A stretch of 64,000 nucleotides of DNA, from the NCBI GenBank assembly GCA_008015095.1, contig SSEV01000021.1, positions 1 to 64,000 on the forward strand. The letters are read 5' to 3'. Made by a program: the position numbers and the translations under genes. The notes under the pieces are model-generated. The model worked only from the letters and a program-made list of their open reading frames with translations. It was not told the DNA's origin and did no database searches. Shown here in pieces: positions 41,370-51,462 of this stretch. Source of the DNA: Lysobacteraceae bacterium. GTDB taxonomy: Bacteria > Pseudomonadota > Gammaproteobacteria > Xanthomonadales > Xanthomonadaceae. Within the stretch, counting starts at the first letter, position 1. The number at the start of each line of letters is the position of its first letter.

Positions 41370-43814
41370 ATGACGCGACATCGGAACGAGCAGGAGAACG
41401 GACGGGACGAAGGGTCTGATCCGTCCGGCGAGAGCGGGTCCATTGGGATCAGACTTTACGATAAGCCCGCCGGCGGCTGGGATGCGCTGCGGGCATCGTG
41501 GCAGGCACTGCGCGACCAACAAGCGCTGCGCCAAGGCGCGACCAGCCTGCTGCGGGCCAATCAGCCCGGCGGGTTCGATTGCCCGGGCTGCGCATGGCCG
41601 GATCGCAACCCGCACTCGACCTTCGAATTCTGCGAAAACGGCGTCAAAGCGGTCGCGAACGAATCGACGTCGAAGCGAGTCGGACGCGCGTTCTTCGCCG
41701 AACATCCGGTGTCGTGGCTGGCGCAACAGAGCGATGAGTTCCTCGAAGCCCAGGGGCGCCTGATCGAACCGATGGCCTACGACGCCGTCAGCGACCGCTA
41801 CGTGCCGATCGAATGGGACGCCGCGTTCGCGCGGATCGCCGCCGCGCTCCGCGCTCTGGGTTCGCCCGATGAAGCGATCTTCTACACCTCGGGCCGGACG
41901 TCGAACGAGGCTGCATTCCTGTACCAGTTGTTCGTGCGCGCCTACGGCACCAACAACCTCCCGGACTGTTCGAACATGTGCCACGAGGCGTCCGGCGTGG
42001 CCCTGACTGAACAGATCGGCAGCGGCAAGGGGTCGGTGACGCTGGAGGATTTCGAACGCGCCGACGCGATCTTCGTGTTCGGACAGAACCCGGGCACCAA
42101 TCATCCGCGCATGCTCGGCGAGTTGCGCAATGCGGCTCGTCGCGGCTGCAGGATCGTGGTCTTCAATCCCCTGCGCGAGCGCGGACTGGAGCGTTTCGTC
42201 GATCCGCAGTCGCCGCGCGAAATGCTCGGCGGCGACGCGACCGCGATCGCTTCGCATTATTTCCAGCCAAGGATCGGCGGCGATCTCGCGGTCGCCGCCG
42301 GGATCGCCAAAACCGTGCTCGCGCGCGCGCGGCCCGGCAACGATGCTGTAGATACCGCGTTTATCGCCATGCACACGCTCGGTTTCGAGTGCTTCGCCGA
42401 AACGCTGGAAAGGATCTCCTGGGACGAGATCGAACGCGAATCCGGACTGGCCCGGGCGCAACTGGAACAGGCCGCGCAGGTCTACCTCGACAGTCATGCC
42501 ACGATCTTTTGCTGGGGCATGGGCATCACCCAGCACCGACGCAGCGTGGCCACGATCCAGATGCTGATCAACCTGATGCTGCTGCGCGGGAACATCGGCA
42601 GGCCCGGCGCCGGCCCCTGCCCGGTGCGCGGCCACTCCAACGTGCAGGGCGACCGCACGATGGGCATCTACGAGAAACCTTCCGCGGCCTTCCTCGACCG
42701 CCTCGGCGCCGAATTCGGATTCGAACCGCCGCGCGCGCACGGCTTCGACACCATCGCCGCGATCGAGGCGATGCGCGATGGCCGCGGCAAAGTCTTCTTC
42801 GCGATGGGCGGCAATTTCGCCGCGGCGACGCCCGACACCGCGATCACCCACGCGGCGTTGCGCAACTGCGCGCTCACCGTGCAGGTCAGCACCAAACTCA
42901 ACCGTTCCCATGTCATCCACGGCCGCGAAGCGCTGATCCTGCCCTGCCTCGGCCGCACTGAGATCGATGCCCAGCGCGAAGGCGCGCAAGCGGTCAGCGT
43001 CGAGGATTCGATGAGTATGGTGCATCTGTCTTCCGGCATGAACCCGCCCGCTTCGGACCGGCTGATGTCCGAACCGGCGATCGTGGCCCGGCTCGCGGCC
43101 GCGACTCTGCCGGACAGCGCGATCCCGTGGCTGGCGCTGATCGCGCATTACGACCGTATCCGCGAACGCATCGCGCGCGTGGTGCCCGGCTTCGAAGATT
43201 TCAATGCGCGCGTGCGGAAGCCCGGTGGTTTCCATCTGCGTCATCCCTGCCGCGAACGCGAATTCCCGAATCCGCAGGGCAAGGCGCGCTTCATCGCGCA
43301 TGCCTTGGGCGACGCCGACGCGCCTCACGCGGCAGAGGCCTCAAGCATGACTGCGGCGGCGGCCGCGCCGGAAGCGGTTTCGGAAGCGGCATCAGGAGGG
43401 GCGCCGGGCCCGACGCCCCTTCTGCACAAGCCGCTGCTGCATATGATGACGATTCGCGCGCACGACCAATACAACACCACGGTCTACAGCGCCAACGACC
43501 GTTACCGCGGCGTGCACGGGTTGCGCCGGGTCTGCTTCATCTCGCGCGCTGATCTCGACGCCTTGGGTTTCGCCGACGGCGACCATGTCGACCTGATCTC
43601 GGTCTGGCGGGACGAAGAACGCATCGCCCGCGATTTCCGTCTCGTCGAATACGATATCCCACCGGGTTGCGTGGCCGGATATTTTCCTGAAACCAATGTG
43701 CTGGTGCCTTTGGATCACCATGCCGAACACGCGCGCACGCCTGCGTCGAAATCGATTCCGGTGCGGCTGCGGCGGACGGCTAACGCGACGGCGACGGGGG
43801 GAGCGACGGCATGA
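41370..43814 (+). CDS. FdhF/YdeP family molybdopterin oxidoreductase
   Basis: 814 aa. The N-terminal region has FDCPGCAWPD (an iron-sulfur-type Cys pair as in YdeP/FdhF homologues) and HSTFEFCENGVKAVANE. The molybdopterin domain shows FYTSGRTSNEAAFLYQLFVRAYGTNNLPDCSNMCH, FVFGQNPGTNHPRM, and GMGITQHRR, and the C-terminal molydopterin dinucleotide-binding part includes RAHDQYNTTVYSANDRY. No internal TGA is seen, so Sec is not used. YdeP-type proteins are linked to acid resistance and formate-like oxidoreduction; the exact reaction is uncertain. It is translationally coupled to the next two genes, ending in fdhD. Confidence 0.9.
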   Translation: MTRHRNEQENGRDEGSDPSGESGSIGIRLYDKPAGGWDALRASWQALRDQQALRQGATSLLRANQPGGFDCPGCAWPDRNPHSTFEFCENGVKAVANESTSKRVGRAFFAEHPVSWLAQQSDEFLEAQGRLIEPMAYDAVSDRYVPIEWDAAFARIAAALRALGSPDEAIFYTSGRTSNEAAFLYQLFVRAYGTNNLPDCSNMCHEASGVALTEQIGSGKGSVTLEDFERADAIFVFGQNPGTNHPRMLGELRNAARRGCRIVVFNPLRERGLERFVDPQSPREMLGGDATAIASHYFQPRIGGDLAVAAGIAKTVLARARPGNDAVDTAFIAMHTLGFECFAETLERISWDEIERESGLARAQLEQAAQVYLDSHATIFCWGMGITQHRRSVATIQMLINLMLLRGNIGRPGAGPCPVRGHSNVQGDRTMGIYEKPSAAFLDRLGAEFGFEPPRAHGFDTIAAIEAMRDGRGKVFFAMGGNFAAATPDTAITHAALRNCALTVQVSTKLNRSHVIHGREALILPCLGRTEIDAQREGAQAVSVEDSMSMVHLSSGMNPPASDRLMSEPAIVARLAAATLPDSAIPWLALIAHYDRIRERIARVVPGFEDFNARVRKPGGFHLRHPCREREFPNPQGKARFIAHALGDADAPHAAEASSMTAAAAAPEAVSEAASGGAPGPTPLLHKPLLHMMTIRAHDQYNTTVYSANDRYRGVHGLRRVCFISRADLDALGFADGDHVDLISVWRDEERIARDFRLVEYDIPPGCVAGYFPETNVLVPLDHHAEHARTPASKSIPVRLRRTANATATGGATA

Positions 43815-44065
43815 GCGAAGAGCATGCGCTCGCCCTGCTCGGTCTGCTTGCGCAGGAAGACGGGCAGTCGTTGCCGCGGCTCGCGAAACGACTCGGTCTT
43901 GGCGCCAGCGAATTGCGCCGTTTGCTGGCCGCGCTGGGACATGATGCGCGCTATGACGGCCTCGGCCTTGTCGAACAGCGCCAAGACGGCGAACGCACCC
44001 TACTGTGGCTGACCGCGCGCGGGCGCACGTTGTGCGCAACCGGCAACCGCGAGAACGCGCCATGA
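43811..44065 (+). CDS. small winged-helix-like protein between ydeP-like and fdhD
   Basis: 84 aa, overlapping both neighbours by four bases (ATGA at each end). The pattern LALLGLLAQEDGQSLPRLAKRLGLGASELRRLLAAL suggests a helix-turn-helix, followed by a wing-like GLGLVEQRQDGERTLLWLTARG. This could be a small regulator or an assembly factor for the molybdoenzyme. I recognise no named family; the context in the operon is consistent with small conserved genes often seen before fdhD. Confidence 0.72.
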   Translation: MSEEHALALLGLLAQEDGQSLPRLAKRLGLGASELRRLLAALGHDARYDGLGLVEQRQDGERTLLWLTARGRTLCATGNRENAP

Positions 44066-44880
44066 CCACGACAATTGTCGATGGATTGCGTGCGCACCTG
44101 GTCACGCATCATGGCGACGGGACACCGTTGCGGCGCGAAGAGCGCGTCATCGAGGAAACGCCGATCGCCCTGCTCTACAATGGCCGCTCGTTCGCGGTGA
44201 TGATGGCCACGCCCTGCGACCTTGCTGACTTCGCGCTGGGTTTCGCGCTCAGCGAGGGCATCGTCGGCTCGCCCGCCGAGTTCGAACTGGTCGATATCGT
44301 GCGCGCGGAGAACGGCATCGCGCTGCATGCGGCGATTCCGCAGTCGCGATTCGAGGCTTTGGACTCGCGGCAGCGCACGCTCGAAGGTCGCAGCGGATGC
44401 GGGCTCTGCGGCATCTCCCATCTGGAGGCCGCGCTGCGCCCCCACCCTGTGGCCGCTGACGGCCCGCATGTGCCGGCGTCGCGCATCCGCGAAGGTCTGG
44501 ACCTGCTCGCGCGACACCAGCCGCTCAACGCCCGCAGCGGCGGCGTGCACGCCGCCGGCTTTGTCCACGGCGACGGTAAGACCATGGAGATTCTCGTGCG
44601 CGAAGACGTCGGACGCCATAACGCCCTGGACAAACTGGTTGGCGCAATGCGCCGCTGCGAACCGGCGATCGATCCCCATGGCGGATTTCTCACGATCACA
44701 TCGCGCGCCTCTTACGAAATCGTGCATAAGGCGGCGTGCGTCGGCATCTCGATCGTGGTCGCGATCTCTGCGCCGACCAGCCTCGCGATCCGCTGCGCCC
44801 GCGACGCCGATCTGACCCTGATCGGATTCGCGCGCGACGGCCGGATGAATGTCTACCACGGCGACGACCGGATTCGCTGA
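44062..44880 (+). CDS. fdhD: sulfurtransferase FdhD
   Basis: 272 aa from the ATG at 44062, which overlaps the previous stop. It has EETPIALLYNGRSFAVMMATP, the sulfur-carrying GCGLCGI motif (Cys at about 113 and 116), the GGVHAAGFV and REDVGRHNALDKLVG motifs, and TSRASYEIVHKAACVGI at the end. FdhD moves sulfur from IscS to the molybdenum cofactor of formate dehydrogenases. Its position directly behind the YdeP-like gene implies that this enzyme is its client. Confidence 0.94.
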   Translation: MTTTIVDGLRAHLVTHHGDGTPLRREERVIEETPIALLYNGRSFAVMMATPCDLADFALGFALSEGIVGSPAEFELVDIVRAENGIALHAAIPQSRFEALDSRQRTLEGRSGCGLCGISHLEAALRPHPVAADGPHVPASRIREGLDLLARHQPLNARSGGVHAAGFVHGDGKTMEILVREDVGRHNALDKLVGAMRRCEPAIDPHGGFLTITSRASYEIVHKAACVGISIVVAISAPTSLAIRCARDADLTLIGFARDGRMNVYHGDDRIR

Positions 44881-44933
44881 GCGCAATCCGCGCCTCTCTT
44901 GTTTCGGCCTGCGCGCGAAACGCGCGGCGGCGC

Positions 44934-45902
44934 TCAGGGCAGCGCTTGCAGCGCTGCGAGCAAGGCGGGGCGTAATTTGGCGATAGCTGCGCCTTCGGAG
45001 CGGGATACTTCGATGTGCAACGCCGAAAGCAGCATCCACAGGTCATGCCTGCGCGCCAGCCATGCCGTATCCCGATATGCGAGGCCGGGCTCGCCGAGAC
45101 GGCCACGCAGGTCTTCGAACCATGCGCCCCACTCCGCCTCCTCGTGCAATCCGCGCATGGCCACGAACAACAGCGGTCGCGCCAGCCGTTCGGATTCGCC
45201 GAACACATAGGCATGCGCATCGCGGGGCACGGCCTGCTCCGCGATGGCGCGGATGATCCGATCCAATTCTGGTTTGCCGATGTTCGGATTCAGCGCCAAC
45301 TGCATCAACCAGTCGGCGCCGTGCGCGACGCCGTGCCGCCAACCGACATCGCGATCGAAGCCGCGATAGTCGCGCACGCTTTCCAGATAGGCCGCAGCGC
45401 GCTCGACCATCGCCGCACGCTCCTCCGCCGTCATCCATGGCGAAACGCGATCGGTACGCGCGATCTCGGCCAACACCAGGGCCGCGAACGGACGGGCCAC
45501 GCCATGGCGGTCGCGGCCATCGAGCATCGTGCGCAAACGCTTTTCCAGCATGCGCAACCGCTCGGGGCCGAATGCGCCGGCCCGCATCCAGTGCTGCAGC
45601 GCTTCGTAGGCGACGCCATCGCGCAATTCCGCGGACGGAGAGGACAGACAACCGATCAGCGCCTCGGCGAGCGCAAAGCGCGCGGTCGGGTCTTCGATCG
45701 CGAAAGACCGCTCCTTCAATTCCTGCAAGGCCGTACGAGTCCAACTCGCAGGCGGACATGCCGCACGCGCGACCTCGACCATCGGGCACAAAAAAAGAAG
45801 CAACGCTACCGATATCCACGCTCTGCTTCCCCGCTTTAAACGACGACAGCGCTGCCATGCCGCATCTGCGCGCGATCGCGCGACTGTTATCGACCGATGC
45901 AT
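44934..45902 (-). CDS. DUF2785 domain protein, exported
   Basis: 322 aa from the ATG at 45902 (an ATG at 45926 is possible). WISVALLLFLCPMVEVARAA is a signal-like helix. The body matches the DUF2785 pattern: FALAEALIGCLSSPSAELRDGVAYEALQHWM, the middle VRDYRGFDRDVGWRHGVAHGADWLMQLALNPNI (the strongest match), and a helical end. The function of DUF2785 is unknown. It is convergent with fdhD and divergent from the DUF885 gene. Confidence 0.8.
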   Translation of the reverse strand: MHRSITVARSRADAAWQRCRRLKRGSRAWISVALLLFLCPMVEVARAACPPASWTRTALQELKERSFAIEDPTARFALAEALIGCLSSPSAELRDGVAYEALQHWMRAGAFGPERLRMLEKRLRTMLDGRDRHGVARPFAALVLAEIARTDRVSPWMTAEERAAMVERAAAYLESVRDYRGFDRDVGWRHGVAHGADWLMQLALNPNIGKPELDRIIRAIAEQAVPRDAHAYVFGESERLARPLLFVAMRGLHEEAEWGAWFEDLRGRLGEPGLAYRDTAWLARRHDLWMLLSALHIEVSRSEGAAIAKLRPALLAALQALP

Positions 45903-46012
45903 CTGCGCACCCCTCTCAAATCGCATGATCGCCACGATACGTCGATGCGGCACATGCGCCTAGTGCGTCGACGCCCTATGCTTGCCCCACCTCCGCTCGA
46001 TTCAACAATGTC

Positions 46013-47824
46013 ATGCGCACGTCTCTGCTCGCTATCGCCATGCTTGCCGCCACACTGGCCGCTTGCAACGGCCAAAATCAGAACACCTCCGACGCACCCA
46101 CCGCCACGATGGCCGCCAAACCCGATCCCGCCGCGGAAGCGACATTCGCCGAGTTATCGAAACGCTGGCTGGACGGCTGGCTACGTCTGAACCCGGTCAG
46201 CGCCACTCAGCAAGGCGATCATCGCTTCGATTCTGAACTCGACGATCTCGGCGTCGGTGCGCGCAAAAGCTATGTGGAATTCTCCAAGGCCATGCTGGCC
46301 GAACTCGATGCGATCGATGCGGCCAAGCTTTCGCGCGAAAATCAGATCGACGCCGCGATCCTGCGCAACCAGATCATGTCCGACATCTGGGGCATGGACA
46401 CTTTGCAGGCCTGGGCTTGGGATCCGCAGCTCTACAGCGGCTTGGCCGGGGGCGCGATCTACAACCTGATGGCGCGCGAATTCGCGCCGATGCCGGACCG
46501 GCTCAAGTCCGCGACCGCACGGATGGAAAAGCTTCCTCGCCTGTTCGCGCAAATGCGCGAAAACCTCGATCCGGCGCGCGTGCCGAAAATCCATGCCGAA
46601 ACCGTCGCCAAGCAGAACAGCGGCGTGATTTCGCTGATCGACCAGTTCATCGCGCCCAATGCCGGTCAGTTGCAGGGCGAGGATCGCACACGCCTGGATG
46701 CGGCGATCGCCGGTCTGCGCAAAGCGGTGGAGGAACATCAGCAGTGGCTGGACAAGACCTTGGTGCCGAATGCGAAGGGCGATTTCCGCATCGGCGCGAA
46801 GCTGTACGACGAGAAGCTCAAGTTCGCGCTGATGTCCTCGCTCTCGCGCGCCGACATCAAGCAACGCGCCGAGGCCGAACTGAGCCGCGTTCGCGGCGAA
46901 ATGTACAAGGTTGCGCAACAAGTGCTGAAGGATCGCCCCGGCGCGCCGGAGTTGCCCGAACAGGCCGATGAAGCGCAGCAACAGAAGGCGATCGAAGCGG
47001 CGTTGGAACTGGCCTATGCCGAGAAACCGAAGCGCAGCGACGTGGTCGACACCGCCAAACAGACTCTCGCGCAGGCCTCCGAATTCGTGCGCGCCAAGGA
47101 TCTGGTGACGATGCCGGACGATCCGGTCGAAATCATCCTGATGCCGGAGTTCCAGCGCGGCGTCGCCGTGGCCTACTGCGATGCGCCCGGGCCGCTCGAC
47201 AAGGGATTGAAGACCTATTACGCGATCTCGCCGATCCCCGAGGATTGGAGCGACGAACAGACCGATTCGTTCCTGCGCGAATACAACACCAGGATGATCC
47301 ATCTGCTCTCGATCCACGAAGCCATGCCCGGCCATTACCTCGAAGGCGCGCATTCGGCGCGTCACCCCTCGGTGCTGCGCGGCGTGCTGCGATCGGGCAT
47401 GTTCGCGGAGGGCTGGGCGGTGTACACCGAGAGCGTGATGATGGACGCGGGCTACCTCGACAACGACCCGCTGTTCCGGTTGATGCGCTACAAGTTCTAT
47501 CTGCGCGCAATCGCCAACGCGATCCTCGACCAGGGCGTGCACGTCGACGGCTGGACCCGCGAACAGGCGATGGAACTCATGGTCAGGCGCACCTTCCAAC
47601 AAGAACGCGAGGCCGCGGGCAAATGGAACCGGGTCAACCTGACCAGTGCGCAGTTGCCGACCTACTTCGTGGGCGTGCAGGAGCATTTCGATCTGCGTAG
47701 CGCGATGGAGAAAAAGCTCGGCAAAGACTTCAAACTCAAGCCCTATCACGATCAGGTCTTGTCCTACGGCGCCCCACCGGTGCGGCTGGTGCGCGCGATG
47801 ATGCTTGATGAACCGATCCGTTGA
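46013..47824 (+). CDS. DUF885 family metallopeptidase-like lipoprotein
   Basis: 603 aa. MRTSLLAIAMLAATLAAC is a lipoprotein signal. The body is the DUF885 fold, with zinc-type motif HEAMPGHYLEGAHS (about residues 433-446), the upstream MPEFQRGVAVAYCDAPGP and the C-terminal QLPTYFVGVQEHFDLR. DUF885 proteins are related to M32-like or gluzincin peptidases and are usually periplasmic. The last codons and stop lie in a 13-bp tandem duplication (47807-47845), which defines this end. Confidence 0.87.
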   Translation: MRTSLLAIAMLAATLAACNGQNQNTSDAPTATMAAKPDPAAEATFAELSKRWLDGWLRLNPVSATQQGDHRFDSELDDLGVGARKSYVEFSKAMLAELDAIDAAKLSRENQIDAAILRNQIMSDIWGMDTLQAWAWDPQLYSGLAGGAIYNLMAREFAPMPDRLKSATARMEKLPRLFAQMRENLDPARVPKIHAETVAKQNSGVISLIDQFIAPNAGQLQGEDRTRLDAAIAGLRKAVEEHQQWLDKTLVPNAKGDFRIGAKLYDEKLKFALMSSLSRADIKQRAEAELSRVRGEMYKVAQQVLKDRPGAPELPEQADEAQQQKAIEAALELAYAEKPKRSDVVDTAKQTLAQASEFVRAKDLVTMPDDPVEIILMPEFQRGVAVAYCDAPGPLDKGLKTYYAISPIPEDWSDEQTDSFLREYNTRMIHLLSIHEAMPGHYLEGAHSARHPSVLRGVLRSGMFAEGWAVYTESVMMDAGYLDNDPLFRLMRYKFYLRAIANAILDQGVHVDGWTREQAMELMVRRTFQQEREAAGKWNRVNLTSAQLPTYFVGVQEHFDLRSAMEKKLGKDFKLKPYHDQVLSYGAPPVRLVRAMMLDEPIR

Positions 47825-48301
47825 ACCGACGCGTTGAACCGACGCGTCAAAGCGGCGCCGCATAGATCATGCCGCCTTCGGCCGGCCCATTGAGTTACAG
47901 GGCCGGTTTCGCGGGCTGATCCATGGCGTGGACACCGATCGCCGCCGGCGCCCGGCCCCCCAGGACACCGGCGGTCTCATGGAATCCGGTTGGATCGGAC
48001 GCAGAAGGCGACGCCGAGACCCAATACACGCTATCGGGTTCGATGACCCGATGCTCGAGCCGGTGTTCCGTCGTGAATTCGCGCCATTGGGGCGACATCG
48101 CCCATCCGGGGCGGGTATGCTTGCCACCAGCGTGTCATGCCATCGGCATGGATGCGAGCGCCCGACCGGGGGCGTGGGCCGGTAGGCCTGCGCAGGGTGG
48201 TTCACACCGGGGGCGAGCACGCTTCGAGTCCGCTTCTGGTCGGGATCGCCGTTGGGACAGCGGGGTTCCGATCCATAAGGCCGAAACGTGGAGACGTCGG
48301 G
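47825..48301. other. 477-base intergenic stretch
   Basis: No gene seen; open frames here lack family features. It begins with tandem copies of gttgaaccgacgc (47820-47845). The promoter of the receiver-domain gene must lie within. Confidence 0.5.
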
Positions 48302-49039
48302 GTGAGCATTTTCGATTCCGTCAAACGCTGGCGCGCAGCACTGCAGACCGCGACGCAACGCGATGAGGCCGCCACGGCGCAGGCGGGGCCGTCGCGGTCC
48401 GCGGACCTGACGCATGCGACAGGCGCCATGGCGCGCGGCCTCGAAACGAGCGCCATGGAACACACCGACGCCGGGCGGTCCAGCACACCATCGACGTCCT
48501 TGCGTCATGGCGATCTCCGCCAAGAAGAACAGGTTCCGCACGATCTCTACCCCGTAGAGGCCGTCTACGACGGCCCGGAGCGCCGATTGAAACCACGCAC
48601 GCCACCGCGCCGCGGCACCCGGGTGCTGGTGGTCGACGACTCGACCACGATCGTCGCGGTGTTGCGGAAAATGCTGCAACAGAACGGTTACGACACCATC
48701 GAGGCCTACAGCGCGGAAGATGCGCTTGAACTGGCCAAGCGCGAACGCCCGGACCTGATCTTCCTCGATATCGTGCTGCCTGGCATGGATGGTTTTTCGG
48801 CGCTGCGCACTTTACGCCGCGATCCGGAGACCAAGCCTATCCCGGTGATTATGATCAGCGGCAACGCACAGGCCACCGAACAGTTTTACGTGCAGCGGAT
48901 CGGCGCCGACGATTTCATGAAGAAGCCCTTCTCCCGCGCAGAAGTGTTCGCGCGGGTCGAACGCCTGCTCGACGAAGAGGGCGTGCCGCGGCGCGCCAGC
49001 AATATCAATCCGGTCTCGGTGGTGCCGGTCGCGGGCTGA
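48302..49039 (+). CDS. response-regulator receiver protein (PilH/PatA-like)
   Basis: 245 aa from the GTG at 48302; the upstream frame lacks family features. The first about 100 residues are low-complexity and unrecognised. Residues about 105-225 are a CheY-type receiver: RVLVVDDSTTIVAVLRKML, DLIFLDIVLPGMDGFSALR with the phospho-accepting Asp at about 156, and the Lys of DFMKKPFSRAEV. No output domain is present, so it signals by protein contact. The N-terminal extension is longer than in PilG/PilH. Confidence 0.85.
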   Translation: MSIFDSVKRWRAALQTATQRDEAATAQAGPSRSADLTHATGAMARGLETSAMEHTDAGRSSTPSTSLRHGDLRQEEQVPHDLYPVEAVYDGPERRLKPRTPPRRGTRVLVVDDSTTIVAVLRKMLQQNGYDTIEAYSAEDALELAKRERPDLIFLDIVLPGMDGFSALRTLRRDPETKPIPVIMISGNAQATEQFYVQRIGADDFMKKPFSRAEVFARVERLLDEEGVPRRASNINPVSVVPVAG

Positions 49040-49157
49040 GTCGGCTGAGTCGGTCGAATGGGGTGGGCCGGTTGAATTGACGCATTGCGCGACACGCCGA
49101 ATCGTCGGCACGCGCGCCTCTGCGCGCTTGGTCTTCATGGCGTCGTCAGACGCAATT

Positions 49158-50055
49158 TCATTGGTTCCCGCGCTGGCTGATGATGACGCCGCCGAGGATC
49201 AATGCGCCGGCGATCGCCATCGTGAACGTCAACGGCTCATCCAGCAGCAGCCAGGCCCAACCGACTCCAAACAATGGCACCAAATAGGTCGTGGTCGCGG
49301 CGCGCGAAGCGCCGATTCGGGCGATCAAGCGGTAATACACCACGAACGCGATGCCGGTGCAGAATATGCCGAGCGCCGATGCCGCCAGCCACGCGTTGGT
49401 CGAGACAGGGCGCACAGGCCATTGCAAGAATGCGAACGGCGCTGTGAGCAGAGCCGCGCATCCCAGCGTGGCCGCAGCGACAGCCGTCGTCGGCAGACCG
49501 AGCAGATGGCGCTTCACCAGATTGGCGCCGACGCCGTACAGAAACGCGGCGCATGTGCCTGCGGCGGCGGCCATGCCGACGCTCTGGCCTGAGACCTTGC
49601 CGCTGGCCAGGACCGCCACTCCGACGAATCCTGTGAACAGGGCGAGCGCGCGACGCCGGCCTATCCGCTCGCCGTAGAACAAGAAGGCGACCAGTGCGGT
49701 GAACAGCACGGCCATCGCATTGGTGATCGCGCCGATACCCGCTGGCGCGCGCTGCGCTGCCCAGGCGAACAGGATGAAAGGGATCGCAGCATTGATCGCG
49801 CCGATCAGCGCCAGACGAGGCCACAGACGGGGACTGAAAGAAGCCCGGGCCCGCCATAGGGAACGGCAGCAGGATCAGGGCTCCGAGCCCCAGCCGCACC
49901 GAGACGAGCGGCGCCGCGCCGAAATCGGCCGCAGAGATCCGCATGAACATGAAGGACGCGCCCCAGACCGCAGCGAGCGCGGTCAATTCCAGCGGCGTGC
50001 GCCAAGCGGAGACATCGCTTTGCGAGGACATCGAAGGTGAAGGAATGCTGTTCAT
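49158..50055 (-). pseudogene. EamA/DMT transporter disrupted by a frameshift
   Basis: The start MNSIPSPSM and first helices (ELTALAAVWGASFMFMRISAADFGAAPLVSVRLGLGALILLPF) are in one frame; the rest (PRLALIGAINAAIPFILF ... MAVLFTALVAFLFYGERIGRR ... ASRAATTTYLVPLFGVGWAWLLLDEPLT) is in another. Removing one base from the GGG run at 49859-49861 restores a single EamA frame of about 299 codons. The length fits a two-EamA-domain transporter. It is divergent from the LysR gene, so before inactivation it was probably the regulated partner; an intact EamA gene follows LysR on the other side. A sequencing error cannot be excluded. Confidence 0.75.
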
Positions 50056-50508
50056 GCGCGGCCCCAGATGAGAAAAATCATTTTTGGAACAACCCGAGAG
50101 AGGGAAAACCGACACGCGCAAAGAAAGCGGGCATCGATGGTTCCAGCCTCTGCTACCGCGACAGCGCGGCATGCGCCGAACACGCATCCTGTCCACGAGC
50201 CGTGTCGCCGGCCATCGGCAGCGGCCCGGGAGCGGCTCGCCACCGCAGCGCCACCGATGTGAATCCCAGCGTGGCCATCGGCATCGATGTTCACGCGCAA
50301 CAGACTCGGACGCCCCATGCCTCTCCCTGCACGATCGTCACCTGCGCCGGAAGCCCGGCCGGATCGAGTACGCGCATGAAATCTGGTTTGTGCCTCGGGT
50401 AAGGCCATATCGTCGGCGATCATCCGGCCTACGACTATTATGTTGTTCTGCGTAACTCCGACAAGCGCATACTTTGGAGGCCAGGCACAAATTAAATTTG
50501 AGGCTGAT
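50056..50508. other. 453-base divergent promoter region
   Basis: Lies between the frameshifted transporter and the LysR gene. No gene recognised. An AT-rich patch before 50509 (attaaatttgagg) suits a promoter and ribosome-binding site for LysR. Confidence 0.5.
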
Positions 50509-51462
50509 ATGAACATTCGTCCGGAGCTGCTGCCGGCATTGGCCGCATTCGAGGCGGCCGCACGCCACCAGAATTTCGCTCACGCCGCGGAAGAGCTGCA
50601 TCTGACCGCCAGCGCGATCAGCCATCATGTGCGCAGGCTCGAAAGCCGACTCGGGATCAGCCTGTTCCGACGCCATGCGCGCGGCGTGATTCTCACCGCC
50701 CAAGGCCGGATGCTCGCCGACGCTACCGGCAGCGCGCTCGCGGATCTGGAGAGCACCTTGCGCAGCCTGCGCGACGGGCGCGATGAGCATGTCCGGGTAC
50801 GGATCACCACCCTGCATTCGCTGCTCAACGCCTGGTTGCTGCCGAGGCTCGCGGAGTTCTCGACACGCCATCCGCAGGTGCGCTTGGAATTCGACAACTC
50901 GATCGCGCTTACCCGCTTCGACGACAGCGGCCCCGACCTGGGGATTCGCTATGGTCCCGGCCACTGGCCCGGCCTCAGCGCGCATCTGATGATGGGCGAC
51001 GAACTGATCCCGGCGGCGGCCCCGCAATTCGTCAAACGCGCGAAAACGCCTGATGCGATCGCCGGCCTGCCACTCGTATCGGATCTGGCCCGTCAGGGGT
51101 GGCCCGACTGGTTTCGCGCCGCCGGCGTACATGGCGCGCAACCGAATATCCGGCATACCTTCAGCGATAGCACCGACGCATTGGAGGCCTCCGCACGAGG
51201 TCTGGGCGCGGTGTTGGCGCGCACGAAGATCGTCATGCCCTGGCTTGCCGCAGGGCGCCTGCAGCGCTTACCCGGACCGGCATTGCCTACCCGCTGGAGC
51301 TACTACATCGTCCATCCTTCGCATCGGCGCTTGCATCCCGCCGCGAAGCGATTCGCGGATTGGTTGCTGGAAGCCGCCGCACGGGACACGACTGCATCGG
51401 AGGTCTCCGCCGTGGCTGCGAACGCCCATAATGCTCGGCCCCGCCCCCCGAGCCGCCGATGA
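50509..51462 (+). CDS. LysR family transcriptional regulator (GcvA-like)
   Basis: 317 aa from the ATG at 50509, with GAGG upstream. The N-terminal helix-turn-helix is typical: LAAFEAAARHQNFAHAAEELHLTASAISHHVRRLESRLGISLFRR. The periplasmic-binding-like effector domain follows (PDLGIRYGPGHWPGL, DSTDALEASARGLGAVLA), with the GIRYG pattern common in GcvA-like members. The stop overlaps the start of the next EamA gene (ATGA), so the regulator controls or is co-transcribed with that transporter. The effector is unknown. Confidence 0.92.
   Translation: MNIRPELLPALAAFEAAARHQNFAHAAEELHLTASAISHHVRRLESRLGISLFRRHARGVILTAQGRMLADATGSALADLESTLRSLRDGRDEHVRVRITTLHSLLNAWLLPRLAEFSTRHPQVRLEFDNSIALTRFDDSGPDLGIRYGPGHWPGLSAHLMMGDELIPAAAPQFVKRAKTPDAIAGLPLVSDLARQGWPDWFRAAGVHGAQPNIRHTFSDSTDALEASARGLGAVLARTKIVMPWLAAGRLQRLPGPALPTRWSYYIVHPSHRRLHPAAKRFADWLLEAAARDTTASEVSAVAANAHNARPRPPSRR

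Noticed and set aside
41370-43814. Selenocysteine in the molybdoenzyme, suggested by selD elsewhere
   Set aside because: The frame has no internal TGA.
47867-48679. A long minus-strand open frame opposite the receiver-domain gene
   Set aside because: It is a high-GC shadow of the plus-strand gene with no family features.
50052-50516. A minus-strand open frame in the divergent region before LysR
   Set aside because: No recognisable domain, no start signal, and it covers the LysR promoter; considered noncoding.
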